This document shows positions 46,695 through 56,040 of a stretch of DNA of 64,000 nt, piece after piece. Below the pieces are notes generated by a model. That model was not told the DNA's origin, ran no database searches, and saw only the letters and a list, made by a program, of their open reading frames with translations. How positions within the stretch are numbered: position 1 is the stretch's first letter; the number at the start of each line of letters is the position of its first letter. A program made the translations under genes and the position numbers. Source of the stretch: Flavobacterium sp. (GTDB lineage: Bacteria; Bacteroidota; Bacteroidia; Flavobacteriales; Flavobacteriaceae). Where the stretch lies: the NCBI GenBank assembly GCA_014379405.1, contig JACMLU010000010.1:308532-372531 (forward strand), given 5' to 3'.

Positions 46695-49600
46695 TTAGAC
46701 AGAAACTGAATCTTCATTCTTCAATAACGATAAATGTATCGTAACTCCTGAATGGCTCTTTTCTTCTGAAAGTACAGTTGTAAAAGCTTTCTCAGCTTCT
46801 GCTTTTTTATTGAGACCCAAAAAGCCTAATCCTTGCATGTATAAACAGTGAATTTTATTACGTTTGTTTAGGCCATCTTCCCAAATTGTTAGATCTGGTA
46901 ACGAGACAGCAAAGTAATCAATAGTCACATGATCGTTTAAATGTTTTTGTGCATACGCAACTAACTTTTCAAAACGTTTATTGGCTTCGGCATGTTGATT
47001 TAATTTTAAAAATGCTAAACCTTGGTAGAAGATTTTATCTGGTTGCTGATCATTATAGAAAATTGCAGCAGTTGGTTCTTCTAATCCTTGAGTAGCTTTA
47101 TGCCACCAATTATTGGCTTGTTCCAAATCATTCTTTTTATTAAAAGCTACGCCCATCCAATAATGAATGTCATTTTCCTGAGCGCCCGGTAATTTACCTT
47201 CGCCCATATTGTCTGGATAAATTTGAGCTTGTTCTAAGTGTTCTATGGCTTTATCATAATTCCCTTCAGAGATTTGTTGCTTGGCTATTTCAGTTAGAGA
47301 GACGAGATATTGTCCGCTTACTTTTCCTTCGCCACCTTCCCACGGATGAAAAATTCGGTTTTGTAATAGGGAAAGAGCCTTATCGTGTTTGCCCAAAAGA
47401 TTATATAATGTAACTCTTTCCAAGTATACATCATCTCGTTGGATAACTAATTCTAGATGTTTTTCTAAGAAAGCAAGTCTAAAAACCAAATCTGTATTAA
47501 GGCGTTTGTATAATTGGTCAAGCTCCATAAGAATTCTAGAATCTTTGAAATCCAATGAAAATGCTTTTTGTAAACTTGAAAGTGCTTTTTGTTTGTTGTC
47601 TAATTTGTTATAATAAGCCAACGCCAAATTACGATGCACCGTAGGGAAATTATCATCTATGGCCACAGATTGTTCCCAACAAGAAATGGCATCATCGTAA
47701 AATTTTGCAGCGTACCAAAAGTTACCTAAATAGTATAAAGCTTTTGGATCATTTGTTTGTTTCTGAATTGTATTTTTAAGTACCAATGCAGCTTCTACCT
47801 GGTTAGGGAAACAGTAATCAGGTTTTGACTTAGATGCTATATTTAAGCATTTTTCGGCTTGAACGAAATTATTTAATTTCTCATAAAACGAACCTGCATA
47901 ATACCACGCCATTGGGTAGGTTTCTTCATCTTTAAGCCCTTCGTTAATTAATCCAATAGCTTCTTCATAAAAGCCAGCAGCGGCATAATCTAATGCATAT
48001 TCAATATAGGTGTGAATGTTATTTCTTATCAATGAATTGAAATTTTCAATGTCTTTTTTGTCATTACTTAACAGGTATTTCTCGTAAAGAAGACCAAAAT
48101 TGAAATGATCATTTTCTAAATGAGTACTGGCAAGTTGTAAAGCTTTTGCTTGTAGTCCTAATTTTCTAAGGAAAACAACTTGCAGATGCAAAGCTTTATG
48201 ATCCTTGGTGTTTTTAGATATAGCCTTTTGAATGTGTGTATAGGCCAATTCATAATCACCATTTAAGGCATCTAGTTGCGCTACATAAAAATAACCTTGA
48301 TTTTGCCAAGCAGCATTCCATGTTGATTTATAAAAAGCATCGTAAGCCTCTTTGTATTTTTCCTGATATTTGAGACATAATCCTAAATTAAAATAAGCTT
48401 CACCTTCATATGGATTTGGATTTCTTTGCGTCAATGTTTTTATGGCAGCTCTAAAATAAGGCTCACTTTCTTCAAATTTTGCTCTACGCATTAACCATAA
48501 TCCCATCGCATTATTAGAACGGATATCCCCAGAATCACGCTTGATTGCTTCTTTGTAATACGGAATCGGACTGTATGTTGCGTGTCTGTATTGTTCCAAA
48601 TGCTGAGCTGTTAGGAACAATTGCTCATTATTCAGAATATCTTCAGGGGCAAGAGCCGGTTTTGCGGCTTCAGGAATTTCATCTTCATTTGGTCCTTCGT
48701 AATTCCAATCGACAAGAACTTTATTGTCAGCATCTGTCACAGAAATTGATAATCCTTCTAAACTAGAATTAGCTTCAAAATCGATTGTTTCTTCGAAAGA
48801 ATTATATGGAGAGGCATCATATTGTTTTTGAAATAAAACCGTGTTATTATTTTTTAAAGTAACGGTTGTATCAGGATAAACGCCAGTTGTATATGCTTTA
48901 ATCACTAATTTACCGTCAATGTTTTCTAAATTGACCATCGCATTTTTGGTGGCATTTTTCACAATACCTAAATCACGATACGGCATAAAATACTGCGTAA
49001 AATCCTTTTGTTCACCAGGCATTATCCATGAGAAATCTGGCTGATTATCCGTGTAAACACCACACATCAATTCGATATATGGGCCATCTTCATCTGTAAG
49101 ATTACGATCCCAAGCACGACCAAAGTCTCCATGTCCCCAAGTCCATTGTTTTTTTCCTGGAGAAACATGATGGTTTGCCACGTGTAATAATCCTCCTTTG
49201 GAGTCATTTTCGTATCCACCAACAAAATTATATTTTGATGCAATGGCCATATAAGACGTAGGAACCGGAATGTTTTTATATCGGGAAATATCAGTTCCCG
49301 GCGAGTAATCTACTTTATAATAGGTTCCTTTTGCAATAGGGAATGAAGATACGTCACGTTTACCGTGATCAAAAACAGCATTTACATCTGGAGGGAAAAC
49401 GGACTGATAATCATCATTTACTTTAACAGCAGGATTTGCCCACCATAAAAAAGTTTGCGGGAATGATGTTCTATTATATAATTGCGCTTTGATTTCCAAA
49501 TACGCTTTATCAGGATACAGTCTGAAACCTGCCATACCTTTTGTTCTAAACATACGCTCGACTTCACTGCACCATACTGTTGCGCTACCATCTTCATGTT

Positions 49601-50009
49601 CTTCGATAGTAAAATCAACAGGGTCAAATGTAGTTGGTCTGTGGTGTTGAGGCCAGTTGAATTCAATTCCGCCAGATATCCAAGGTCCAGTAAGTCCAAC
49701 CAATGCAGGTTTTACAACTTGATTGTAATATACAAAATGACGTTGCTTTGTTTTATCATAGGCCATATGAACTCGTCCGCCAAGTTCTGGTAGAATCATT
49801 ATTTTAACGAATTCATTTTCAAGATAAACCGCTTGATATTCCTTGTCCGTTTTCTGATCGGCAATTTTTTCAATAACCGGATAAGGGTATACAGATCCGT
49901 TACTTCCTTGATAAACTCTTTTCTCTATAAATACAGGATTTTTTTCAGGTTTACCCACCTCATAGGTTGGTAGGATTATTTTTTCCTTCCAAACATTTAC
50001 TTTTTGCAT
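46695..50009 (-). CDS. DUF5107 domain protein with C-terminal TPR array
   Basis: 1104 residues, no signal peptide, so cytoplasmic. Residues ~1-350 are the DUF5107 region (ENEFVKIMILPELGGRVHMAYD, GPWISGGIEFNWPQHHRPTTF, WTWGHGDFGRAWDRNLTDEDGPYIELM), which looks like a mutarotase-type beta-sandwich with many conserved aromatic and acidic residues. A short beta domain follows (~370-450). From ~480 to the end there are many tetratricopeptide repeats (AYFNLGLCLKYQEKYKEAYDAF, ALYYLGNFWYAAKFYDDAISCW, VHRNLALAYYNKLDNKQKALSS). It lies 18 bp after a sugar MFS gene, so the substrate is probably an imported oligosaccharide. Biochemical function is not known to me; a sugar-active enzyme or scaffold is possible. 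Confidence 0.75.
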   Translation of the reverse strand: MQKVNVWKEKIILPTYEVGKPEKNPVFIEKRVYQGSNGSVYPYPVIEKIADQKTDKEYQAVYLENEFVKIMILPELGGRVHMAYDKTKQRHFVYYNQVVKPALVGLTGPWISGGIEFNWPQHHRPTTFDPVDFTIEEHEDGSATVWCSEVERMFRTKGMAGFRLYPDKAYLEIKAQLYNRTSFPQTFLWWANPAVKVNDDYQSVFPPDVNAVFDHGKRDVSSFPIAKGTYYKVDYSPGTDISRYKNIPVPTSYMAIASKYNFVGGYENDSKGGLLHVANHHVSPGKKQWTWGHGDFGRAWDRNLTDEDGPYIELMCGVYTDNQPDFSWIMPGEQKDFTQYFMPYRDLGIVKNATKNAMVNLENIDGKLVIKAYTTGVYPDTTVTLKNNNTVLFQKQYDASPYNSFEETIDFEANSSLEGLSISVTDADNKVLVDWNYEGPNEDEIPEAAKPALAPEDILNNEQLFLTAQHLEQYRHATYSPIPYYKEAIKRDSGDIRSNNAMGLWLMRRAKFEESEPYFRAAIKTLTQRNPNPYEGEAYFNLGLCLKYQEKYKEAYDAFYKSTWNAAWQNQGYFYVAQLDALNGDYELAYTHIQKAISKNTKDHKALHLQVVFLRKLGLQAKALQLASTHLENDHFNFGLLYEKYLLSNDKKDIENFNSLIRNNIHTYIEYALDYAAAGFYEEAIGLINEGLKDEETYPMAWYYAGSFYEKLNNFVQAEKCLNIASKSKPDYCFPNQVEAALVLKNTIQKQTNDPKALYYLGNFWYAAKFYDDAISCWEQSVAIDDNFPTVHRNLALAYYNKLDNKQKALSSLQKAFSLDFKDSRILMELDQLYKRLNTDLVFRLAFLEKHLELVIQRDDVYLERVTLYNLLGKHDKALSLLQNRIFHPWEGGEGKVSGQYLVSLTEIAKQQISEGNYDKAIEHLEQAQIYPDNMGEGKLPGAQENDIHYWMGVAFNKKNDLEQANNWWHKATQGLEEPTAAIFYNDQQPDKIFYQGLAFLKLNQHAEANKRFEKLVAYAQKHLNDHVTIDYFAVSLPDLTIWEDGLNKRNKIHCLYMQGLGFLGLNKKAEAEKAFTTVLSEEKSHSGVTIHLSLLKNEDSVSV

Positions 50010-50027
50010 AATGTAATGAAATTTAGA

Positions 50028-51437
50028 TTATTGAATATTTTTTGATTTTTTATCAGAAACCATAAGTTCTTCAATCTCTTCAAGACTTTTGTTTTTGGTT
50101 TCAGGAAGTTTTTTAAGTACAAACACAAATCCTAAGATGCAGATAATACCGTACAACCAGAAAGTTCCTGATGTGCCCAGATATTCGTTAAAAATTGGAA
50201 ATGTTTGTACTAATATTGCAGAAGCTATCCAAAGTGCAAATGTGGCTATAGACATTGCAACTCCTCTGATTCGGTTAGGGAAAATTTCAGATAAAATAAC
50301 CCAAACAATAGGGGCTAGGGACATTGCATAAATGGCAATGGCTAATAATACCAGCAATAATAATGGAAAACCAGTAACATTGGTGTAATAAAAATAACCT
50401 AATAATGCATAAATTACTGCAAGTGCACCGGAGCCAAAAAGCATCAGTTTTTTACGTCCAATTTTGTCAACAGTTCCCATTGCCACCAATGTAAAAACTA
50501 GATTGATACTTCCGGTAATTACAATATTCATAAACAAATCATTGATGCTATAACCTGCCGAAACAAAAATTTCTTGTGCATAATTAAAGATGATATTAAT
50601 ACCGCACCATTGCTGAAAAGCTGCCAAAACAATTCCTATTATTAATATTGGAAATGCTTTTTTGTCAAACAACATTTTGAACTCAGTTTTTTCAGTTTCG
50701 TATGCATATGTTTCTTTTATTTTTGCGATTGCATCTTTGGCGTATGCCAATCCTCCAATTTTTGTAAGTGTGTCTTCGGCAGTATTATCATTTCCTTTTT
50801 TAGCCAAATATCTTGGACTTTCTGGAATTAAGAACATTAATATAAAAAAGAGAACAGCTGGGAAAAATCCAGCCCAAAACATCCATCTCCAACCTGTTTG
50901 CCCGTTCCATGAAGCAAGAATTTCAGCATGAGAATAACCTGCCGGAATAACTTCGGTAATAAGCATATTGGTTATTTGTGCGGCAAGAATACCAATGACC
51001 ACTGTAAGTTGATTAATGGACACAAAGAGTCCTCGGGTTTCTTGCGGAGCGATTTCTGCAATATATAAAGGAGAAATTGTCGATGCAATTCCGATACCAA
51101 TACCGCCAATAATACGCCAAATAATAAATGTTGTAAATGCTTCAGAAGCTCCTGTTCCAAGGGCAGATAAGGAGAATAATATTGCGGCAGCGATTAACAT
51201 AGGACGTCTTCCGTACGTATCAGCAAGTTTTCCTGCTACGGCCGCTCCGATAACACATCCAACAAGGGCACTACTCATTGCCCAGCCTTGTAAAGCTGGA
51301 GAATCTGAAATACCAAAATAAATTTCGTAAAATGGTTTTGCACCACCTATTACAACCCAGTCGTAACCAAAGAGTAGCCCTCCTAGTGCTGCAACAAGGC
51401 TAATTGATAATAGAAAAGTATAATTATAGTTTTTCAT
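50028..51437 (-). CDS. Sugar porter family MFS transporter (XylE/GLUT type)
   Basis: 469-residue inner membrane sugar:H+ symporter with 12 helices. Sugar-porter motifs are plain: GGLLFGYDWVVIGGA in TM1, GKLADTYGRRP after TM2, RIIGGIGIGIASTISPLYIAEIAPQETRG, PESPRYLAKKG before the central loop, QQWCGINIIFNYA in TM7, VDKIGRKKLMLFG and PETKNKSLEE at the C-terminus. It probably carries galactose, xylose or a small oligosaccharide. It is cotranscribed with the DUF5107-TPR gene and preceded by an AraC regulator on the same strand 127 bp upstream. Confidence 0.93.
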   Translation of the reverse strand: MKNYNYTFLLSISLVAALGGLLFGYDWVVIGGAKPFYEIYFGISDSPALQGWAMSSALVGCVIGAAVAGKLADTYGRRPMLIAAAILFSLSALGTGASEAFTTFIIWRIIGGIGIGIASTISPLYIAEIAPQETRGLFVSINQLTVVIGILAAQITNMLITEVIPAGYSHAEILASWNGQTGWRWMFWAGFFPAVLFFILMFLIPESPRYLAKKGNDNTAEDTLTKIGGLAYAKDAIAKIKETYAYETEKTEFKMLFDKKAFPILIIGIVLAAFQQWCGINIIFNYAQEIFVSAGYSINDLFMNIVITGSINLVFTLVAMGTVDKIGRKKLMLFGSGALAVIYALLGYFYYTNVTGFPLLLLVLLAIAIYAMSLAPIVWVILSEIFPNRIRGVAMSIATFALWIASAILVQTFPIFNEYLGTSGTFWLYGIICILGFVFVLKKLPETKNKSLEEIEELMVSDKKSKNIQ

Positions 51438-51564
51438 AAAAAAGGTTTTTTAATTTCTGTAAATTTAGCCGAATAGGAACCTTAGATTTATGGATGTTTT
51501 TTTTGAATAGATGGACTATAATCTGATTTTTAGTGCAGTATGCTAAAATGCGAAAAGAATGGCA

Positions 51565-52473
51565 TTATTGTTTGTATTCCTTTCGATATTGTATTGGGGA
51601 AACGCTCATTATTTTTTTGAAAATACGAGAGAAATATAATGGGTCATTAAAGCCCAAAGTATAGCTTATTTCTTTTATGCTCATAGTGGTAAAGCTTAGA
51701 TACTGACAAGCTTTTTGCATTTTTAGGTAATTGAAATAATGTAAAGGAGAATACCCAGTTTGCTTTTTGAACAAAGTAAAAAAATGAGATGATGAATAAT
51801 TAAAGTAGGCTGCGACATCATTGATTTTTATTAACGAATCCAGATGCTTTTTCATATAATCAATTGAAGATTCAATAGTGTTATCCTCTGAAAATTTTCT
51901 ATTTTTTTTAATAAAAAATCGTTCAAATAAAAAAGTATTTAATAATTGCCATAATGAAAGATTTGCATATTCAAGATTGATGAGGCTGTAACCATCTTCC
52001 ATAACATCTAAAATATTTTCAAAAAGTTCTATCCTTCCTTCTTCCAGTGATAATTGTGGCGCTGCGTCAGGATGTTCTGTTATGAATTTATCATAAAAGT
52101 GGGGTGCTTGTGATCCAGTAAAATGAATCCAATAAATACTCCACGGATTTTGTTTTAAAGCATAATAATCGTGTGATACTTCCGGAGGTATAATATAAAA
52201 GGTGTTCGGCTTAAGGGTTATAGTTTTATTTTCTGTACTAATAATACCTTCTCCTTTATAACAATAAATTAGAATATATTGTTTGCTTCCCTTTTTACGC
52301 TTCATGGTATGGTGACTTGCATTAGGAAAAACACCTATGTCGGTAAAATATAAGCTAGCTATAAGAGCATTTTTCTTAATACTTGAAAGTATATTTTTAG
52401 GAATTACGATCATACGTTGTCCTAAAAAACCTTCTCTTACTTTTATCTTTTCTTTTTGTAATGCTTTCTTCAT
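51565..52473 (-). CDS. AraC-family transcriptional regulator
   Basis: 302 residues. An N-terminal cupin-like sugar-sensing domain (YILIYCYKGEGIISTENKTITLKPNTFYIIPPEVSHDYYA, residues ~65-105, WSIYWIHFTG) is followed by two helix-turn-helix motifs at ~200-300: IKINDVAAYFNYSSSHFFTLFKKQTGYSPLHYFNYLKMQKACQYL and SIKEISYTLGFNDPLYFSRIFKKIMSVSPIQYRKEY. It resembles AraC/MelR-type activators of sugar genes. It lies upstream of the sugar porter on the same strand and divergent from galM with a 140-bp shared region, so it may control both. The inducer is unknown, perhaps galactose. Confidence 0.92.
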   Translation of the reverse strand: MKKALQKEKIKVREGFLGQRMIVIPKNILSSIKKNALIASLYFTDIGVFPNASHHTMKRKKGSKQYILIYCYKGEGIISTENKTITLKPNTFYIIPPEVSHDYYALKQNPWSIYWIHFTGSQAPHFYDKFITEHPDAAPQLSLEEGRIELFENILDVMEDGYSLINLEYANLSLWQLLNTFLFERFFIKKNRKFSEDNTIESSIDYMKKHLDSLIKINDVAAYFNYSSSHFFTLFKKQTGYSPLHYFNYLKMQKACQYLSFTTMSIKEISYTLGFNDPLYFSRIFKKIMSVSPIQYRKEYKQ

Positions 52474-52535
52474 TTTTTCTGATACTATTTTTCAAAGTTC
52501 GTAATTTAATCCATATTTTTAAAAAAAATGTCCAT

Positions 52536-52564
52536 TTTGATGATATTAATCAGAGTTATATTTG
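52536..52564 (+). promoter_or_regulatory. Promoter of galM
   Basis: TTTG at 52536-52539, 17 bp, then TATATTTG at 52557-52564, a good Bacteroidota promoter; start site near 52571, about 43 bp before the ATG. Confidence 0.65.
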
Positions 52565-52613
52565 GAATGTTATTGTAACAATGATGGTTTTAATAATTTA
52601 AAAAAAAAACAAT

Positions 52614-53642
52614 ATGAATCCTTTAATTGAGGTTATATGCGAATCTTTTGGTTCTTATAAAGGAAAAGAAGTCTTTAAATTTCGAATTGTAAATATTCAC
52701 GGAAACTACGTTGAACTCATTAATTATGGAGCCATAGTAAAATCCATAGTGATGCGGGACAAAAACGGAATTGGAGAAGATGTAGTATTAGGGTTTCCAA
52801 ATTTAGATGGTTATTTGAATGATACATCCTATATAGGAGCGACTGTGGGAAGATTTGCCAATCGAATTAATAATGCCGAGTTTTCTATCGAAAATAAAAC
52901 CTATTGTCTAGATAAAAATGATGGCGAAAACAACAATCATAGCGGCTCAGCTGGTTTTAACAACAAAGTATTTGATTTTATTGTAAAAGATGATTCTGTA
53001 ATTTTTACTTTGGAAAGTGAGAGTGGAGATGGAGGTTTTCCAGGGAATTTAAAAACTAAAGTTATTTATAGTTGGACAGATAAAAATGAACTTAAAATTG
53101 AGTTTTTAGCTGTTGCCGATGAACCAACTCCCTTAAACTTTACTAATCATTCGTATTTTAATTTATCCGGTTGTACCGAAAAAATACAGAATCATAAACT
53201 CAATATCCAAGCTACTAAAATATTGGAAACTACTCAAGATTACATCCCGACAGGAAGAATAGTGCCAGCCGATAAACATTTGTTTTGTAATTATAAACTA
53301 GCAGATGTTATGCAAAATAATGATGGCCTTAATACCTATTATATTTTTGATAGAGACAAAGCTAATGAAGATGTTGTATGTGAATTATTTGATGAAAAAT
53401 CAGGAAGAATAATGCGTGTATTTACATCCTATCCGGGAGTTCAATTATATACAGGAGATTATTTAAACAGCACAACGATTGGCGAACATTCTAAGTTTTA
53501 TGAACCTTTTGACGGTCTTTGTTTAGAATGCCAGTATTATCCTGATAGTCCCAATCATTCTCATTTCCCTAATACAATATTTAAATCCGGACAGGTTTAC
53601 AATGAGACTATTATATACGCTTTTGATACTATACTTCTTTAA
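52614..53642 (+). CDS. galM: Aldose 1-epimerase (galactose mutarotase)
   Basis: 342-residue mutarotase that converts beta- to alpha-hexose, the form used by galactokinase. Family residues are visible: NYGAIVKSIVMRDKNG, GATVGRFANRINNAEF, NNHSG with the substrate His, the catalytic His in TNHSYFNLSG, and the late catalytic Glu region CLECQYYPDSPNHSHFP. GVQLYTGDYL is also typical. There is no signal peptide (starts MNPLIEVICESF), so it is cytoplasmic. It is divergent from the AraC gene and has a clear promoter. Downstream are only gene fragments and an IS remnant. Confidence 0.94.
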   Translation: MNPLIEVICESFGSYKGKEVFKFRIVNIHGNYVELINYGAIVKSIVMRDKNGIGEDVVLGFPNLDGYLNDTSYIGATVGRFANRINNAEFSIENKTYCLDKNDGENNNHSGSAGFNNKVFDFIVKDDSVIFTLESESGDGGFPGNLKTKVIYSWTDKNELKIEFLAVADEPTPLNFTNHSYFNLSGCTEKIQNHKLNIQATKILETTQDYIPTGRIVPADKHLFCNYKLADVMQNNDGLNTYYIFDRDKANEDVVCELFDEKSGRIMRVFTSYPGVQLYTGDYLNSTTIGEHSKFYEPFDGLCLECQYYPDSPNHSHFPNTIFKSGQVYNETIIYAFDTILL

Positions 53643-53660
53643 AAACTAATTTACCTAACT

Positions 53661-53759
53661 ATGAATAAACTATTCTTGTTCACAATCCTTTTACTATCAA
53701 TAGCAAATAATTTGTTAGCGCAGAAAGCAAGTAGCATATCAACAATCAGCAAGTGCTAA
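53661..53759 (+). pseudogene. Orphan signal-peptide stub of a lost exported protein
   Basis: 32 codons: MNKLFLFTILLLSIANNLLA then QKASSISTISKC and stop. This is a normal export signal cut off within ten or so residues, 18 bp after galM, so a further locus gene was probably deleted here. Confidence 0.45.
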
Positions 53760-53932
53760 AGGTATTGTCACTCCTATAGCGTATGCTGTTTTTGGACGCC
53801 AGGACAAGGATTATTTGCCTTTCGTTCCCAATGCAGGTGCTTCACTGGATTATAAGCCCACTGCATTGGCGGATGTTCGTACATTTTATGCTGCTCCCAT
53901 ACTACTATCACGATTCTTCTATAACAAAAAGT
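53760..53932 (+). pseudogene. Unidentified coding remnant cut by the IS6-type element
   Basis: The frame at 53761 reads IVTPIAYAVFGRQDKDYLPF and then ASLDYKPTALADVRTFYAAP before running into the IS end. Composition is G+C-richer than its surroundings. Family not recognised. Start and end are missing. Confidence 0.3.
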
Positions 53933-54706
53933 GGTTCTGTCGCATCTAAAGCTAAGTTTTATCTTTGCCTTTTTTAAATTCTTAAACTCATGAATACGGA
54001 AGGTCATTGCTATCCGAATTCTATTATATTGCAGGCAGTATAGTTTATGCTTAGGTTTACATTAAGCTAACGGGATGTTGAAGAGATTATGAAAATGCGA
54101 GGAGTTCATGTTGATCATGCTACTATTCAGCGCTGGGTTTATAAGTTTGCACCTTTCATTGAGTCAGAGTTGAAGAAGAGAAAGGGTAAGTAGGTACAAG
54201 TTGGAGATTGGATGAAACCTAAATCAAAGTAAAAGGTATTTGGTGTTATTTATGTCGAGCAGTAGATAAATTAGGCAATACAGTAGACTTTCTTTTGACC
54301 AGAAAAAGACAGAGAATGAGTGCTCAGTCATTTCTAATTAAAGCAATTAGTAACAACTGCAGGCCAAGAGTAATAAACATTGATAAAAGCGGTTCTAATA
54401 CCGCACCGATCAAAGTATATAACAAACGTTCGTTCTCAAAGATTAAAATCCGGCAGTGTAAATATCTCAACAATATTGTAGAACAGGACCAACGATTTAT
54501 AAAATGGAGGATACAAAACGGGTTAGGCTTTAAAAGCTTTGAATCGGCAAGACGAACATCGAGCGGAATTGAAGTTGTCCATATGTTGAGAAAGAATCAG
54601 ATGATCGGACTAGAGATAGCTATGTTTAAATCATTCTGTAAATTGGCTGATTAACTTTTAAATTACTTAAATTCTTATATTTGATTCTGACAGATGCGAT
54701 AGAACC
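53933..54706 (+). mobile_element. Degenerate IS6-family insertion sequence, 774 bp
   Basis: Terminal inverted repeats GGTTCTGTCGCATCT (53933-53947) and, on the other strand, GGTTCTATCGCATCT (54692-54706) differ at one base. Size and end sequence fit the IS6/IS26 family. No 8-bp target duplication is visible (CAAAAAGT against CACTCTTT), so flanks have been rearranged since insertion. Confidence 0.75.
53990..54654 (+). pseudogene. IS6-family transposase, inactivated
   Basis: Reading begins ATG-NTEGHCYPNSIILQAV and contains family blocks RDVEEIMKMRGVHVDHATIQRWVYKFAPF, then GNTVDFLLTRKRQRMSAQSFLIKAI, INIDKSGSN and KYLNNIVEQDQRFIKWRIQNGLGFKSFESARRT. Several in-frame stops interrupt it (near 54067, 54192 and 54230) and a short frame change is needed before 54295. 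The DDE signature can still be traced, but the enzyme cannot be made whole. The intact C-terminal half alone forms a 119-codon frame from 54295 that should not be called as a gene. Confidence 0.75.
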
Positions 54707-54747
54707 CACTCTTTATCGTTAGGAACATATTTTCGAGTTTGTTGAGG

Positions 54748-56022
54748 TTACTGTTTACTTCTAGATTTTTTTATTTTTCTAGTTGAATTTTTTAAAATAA
54801 GAATAAAACGAATAATTATATTTTTTTTCATTCTTCGAATTTCTCTATGAATTTTTTCTTTTTCTGTTTTTGCTAACTGTAATTGGTTTATTAAATAGAT
54901 ATTTTGATTTTGGTTTGTAATTAAATCATCAAATTTTGTATGGAGATGATTTAACCGATTCTTAATTATTGAACCTATGGTATAAAATGATAATTTATCT
55001 TTAATATAAAGACTTGCATTGCTAGCTTTTAATTTTCTTAATTCGCTGTTTTCGTAAACTTCTTTTAATTTATCAACTGCATCTCCCAATATAGGATTAG
55101 CCCAAATTGTTTTAGCACAAAAGTTTAAGTCAGGCTCTTCAATAAGACTAATTTTATAATCAATAAGATAGCTATTGTCCTGATTCATGAATTCAGTATT
55201 ACCAGAATAATTCGTTGCTACAGTTGGTTTTCCTAAATACATAGCTTCAGCGAGGGTTAATCCAAATCCTTCCGAATGATGCATGGATACATAAGCATCA
55301 CAAGTGTTTATTAACTGGTTCAAACTGTTTTTATCTAATTCAATATCATATATTTTTATGTTTTTTGCATCAGAAACACATTGTTGTAGACGGTTTTTGG
55401 ATTTTTTATATTGATCTGAATTTACTGTCTTAATTATTAATTCTACATCATCATTATCCCTAAAGGCGGCTTTAAATGCTTCTATTAAGAAAAAAGGATT
55501 CTTTCGTTCTATAGAACTATGGTAACTAAATATAAAGAGAAAACTAAATTTTTTTTCATTGAAAACCTGCAAAGTGTTTGGATTATCAAGAGGTTTAATA
55601 CTCACTTCGACAGGATGTGGAATAATAATTATAGGGTTTTTATATGTTTTTTGAAATATTGATTTACAATATTTTGAAGTCGTCCAAATTTCATTAAAAA
55701 GATTTAGGTTTTCTGCTAGTTCAGGATCAATATATTCAGATTCCCAAACTAAATAAAGAATGGTATATCTTCCTTTAAATATATTTGGATTTATTATACC
55801 AAAGAATGATTTAAGGTCTTTTAATGAAATTTGAACCAAGTTTATTGAATAGTCGAATGAGTATTCATAATTTATATTTCGTTTTACTTTATCATAATTT
55901 ATCAAACTAAGCGGTATTCCATGTTTTGTGGCTGCTTTAATATTTAATCTCACAGCTTCACCTAGGCCAAACATGCCATCTATGTAACCAATAATATTAA
56001 GTCCTTGTTTATGAGTTTGCAT
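54748..56022 (-). CDS. Glycosyltransferase, GT4-like
   Basis: 424-residue cytoplasmic glycosyltransferase of GT-B type. The N-terminal part has IIGYIDGMFGLGEAVRLNIKAATKHGIP. The C-terminal nucleotide-sugar domain has IIPHPVEV, FLFIFSYHSSIERKNPFFLIEAFKAAF and the E-x7-E motif HSEGFGLTLAEAMYLGKPTVATNYSGNTEF. The last ~60 residues are rich in Lys and likely helical or coiled. It is the last gene in a GT-ABC-GT group on the - strand, with gaps of 18-20 bp, probably making and exporting a surface glycan or glycolipid. Acceptor and donor are unknown. Confidence 0.85.
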   Translation of the reverse strand: MQTHKQGLNIIGYIDGMFGLGEAVRLNIKAATKHGIPLSLINYDKVKRNINYEYSFDYSINLVQISLKDLKSFFGIINPNIFKGRYTILYLVWESEYIDPELAENLNLFNEIWTTSKYCKSIFQKTYKNPIIIIPHPVEVSIKPLDNPNTLQVFNEKKFSFLFIFSYHSSIERKNPFFLIEAFKAAFRDNDDVELIIKTVNSDQYKKSKNRLQQCVSDAKNIKIYDIELDKNSLNQLINTCDAYVSMHHSEGFGLTLAEAMYLGKPTVATNYSGNTEFMNQDNSYLIDYKISLIEEPDLNFCAKTIWANPILGDAVDKLKEVYENSELRKLKASNASLYIKDKLSFYTIGSIIKNRLNHLHTKFDDLITNQNQNIYLINQLQLAKTEKEKIHREIRRMKKNIIIRFILILKNSTRKIKKSRSKQ

Positions 56023-56040
56023 TTTTATTTTTAAAAAGTA

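Noticed and set aside
54295..54654. 119-codon frame as an independent gene
   Set aside because: It is the surviving C-terminal part of the IS6 transposase; terminal repeats and upstream remnants show the whole element.
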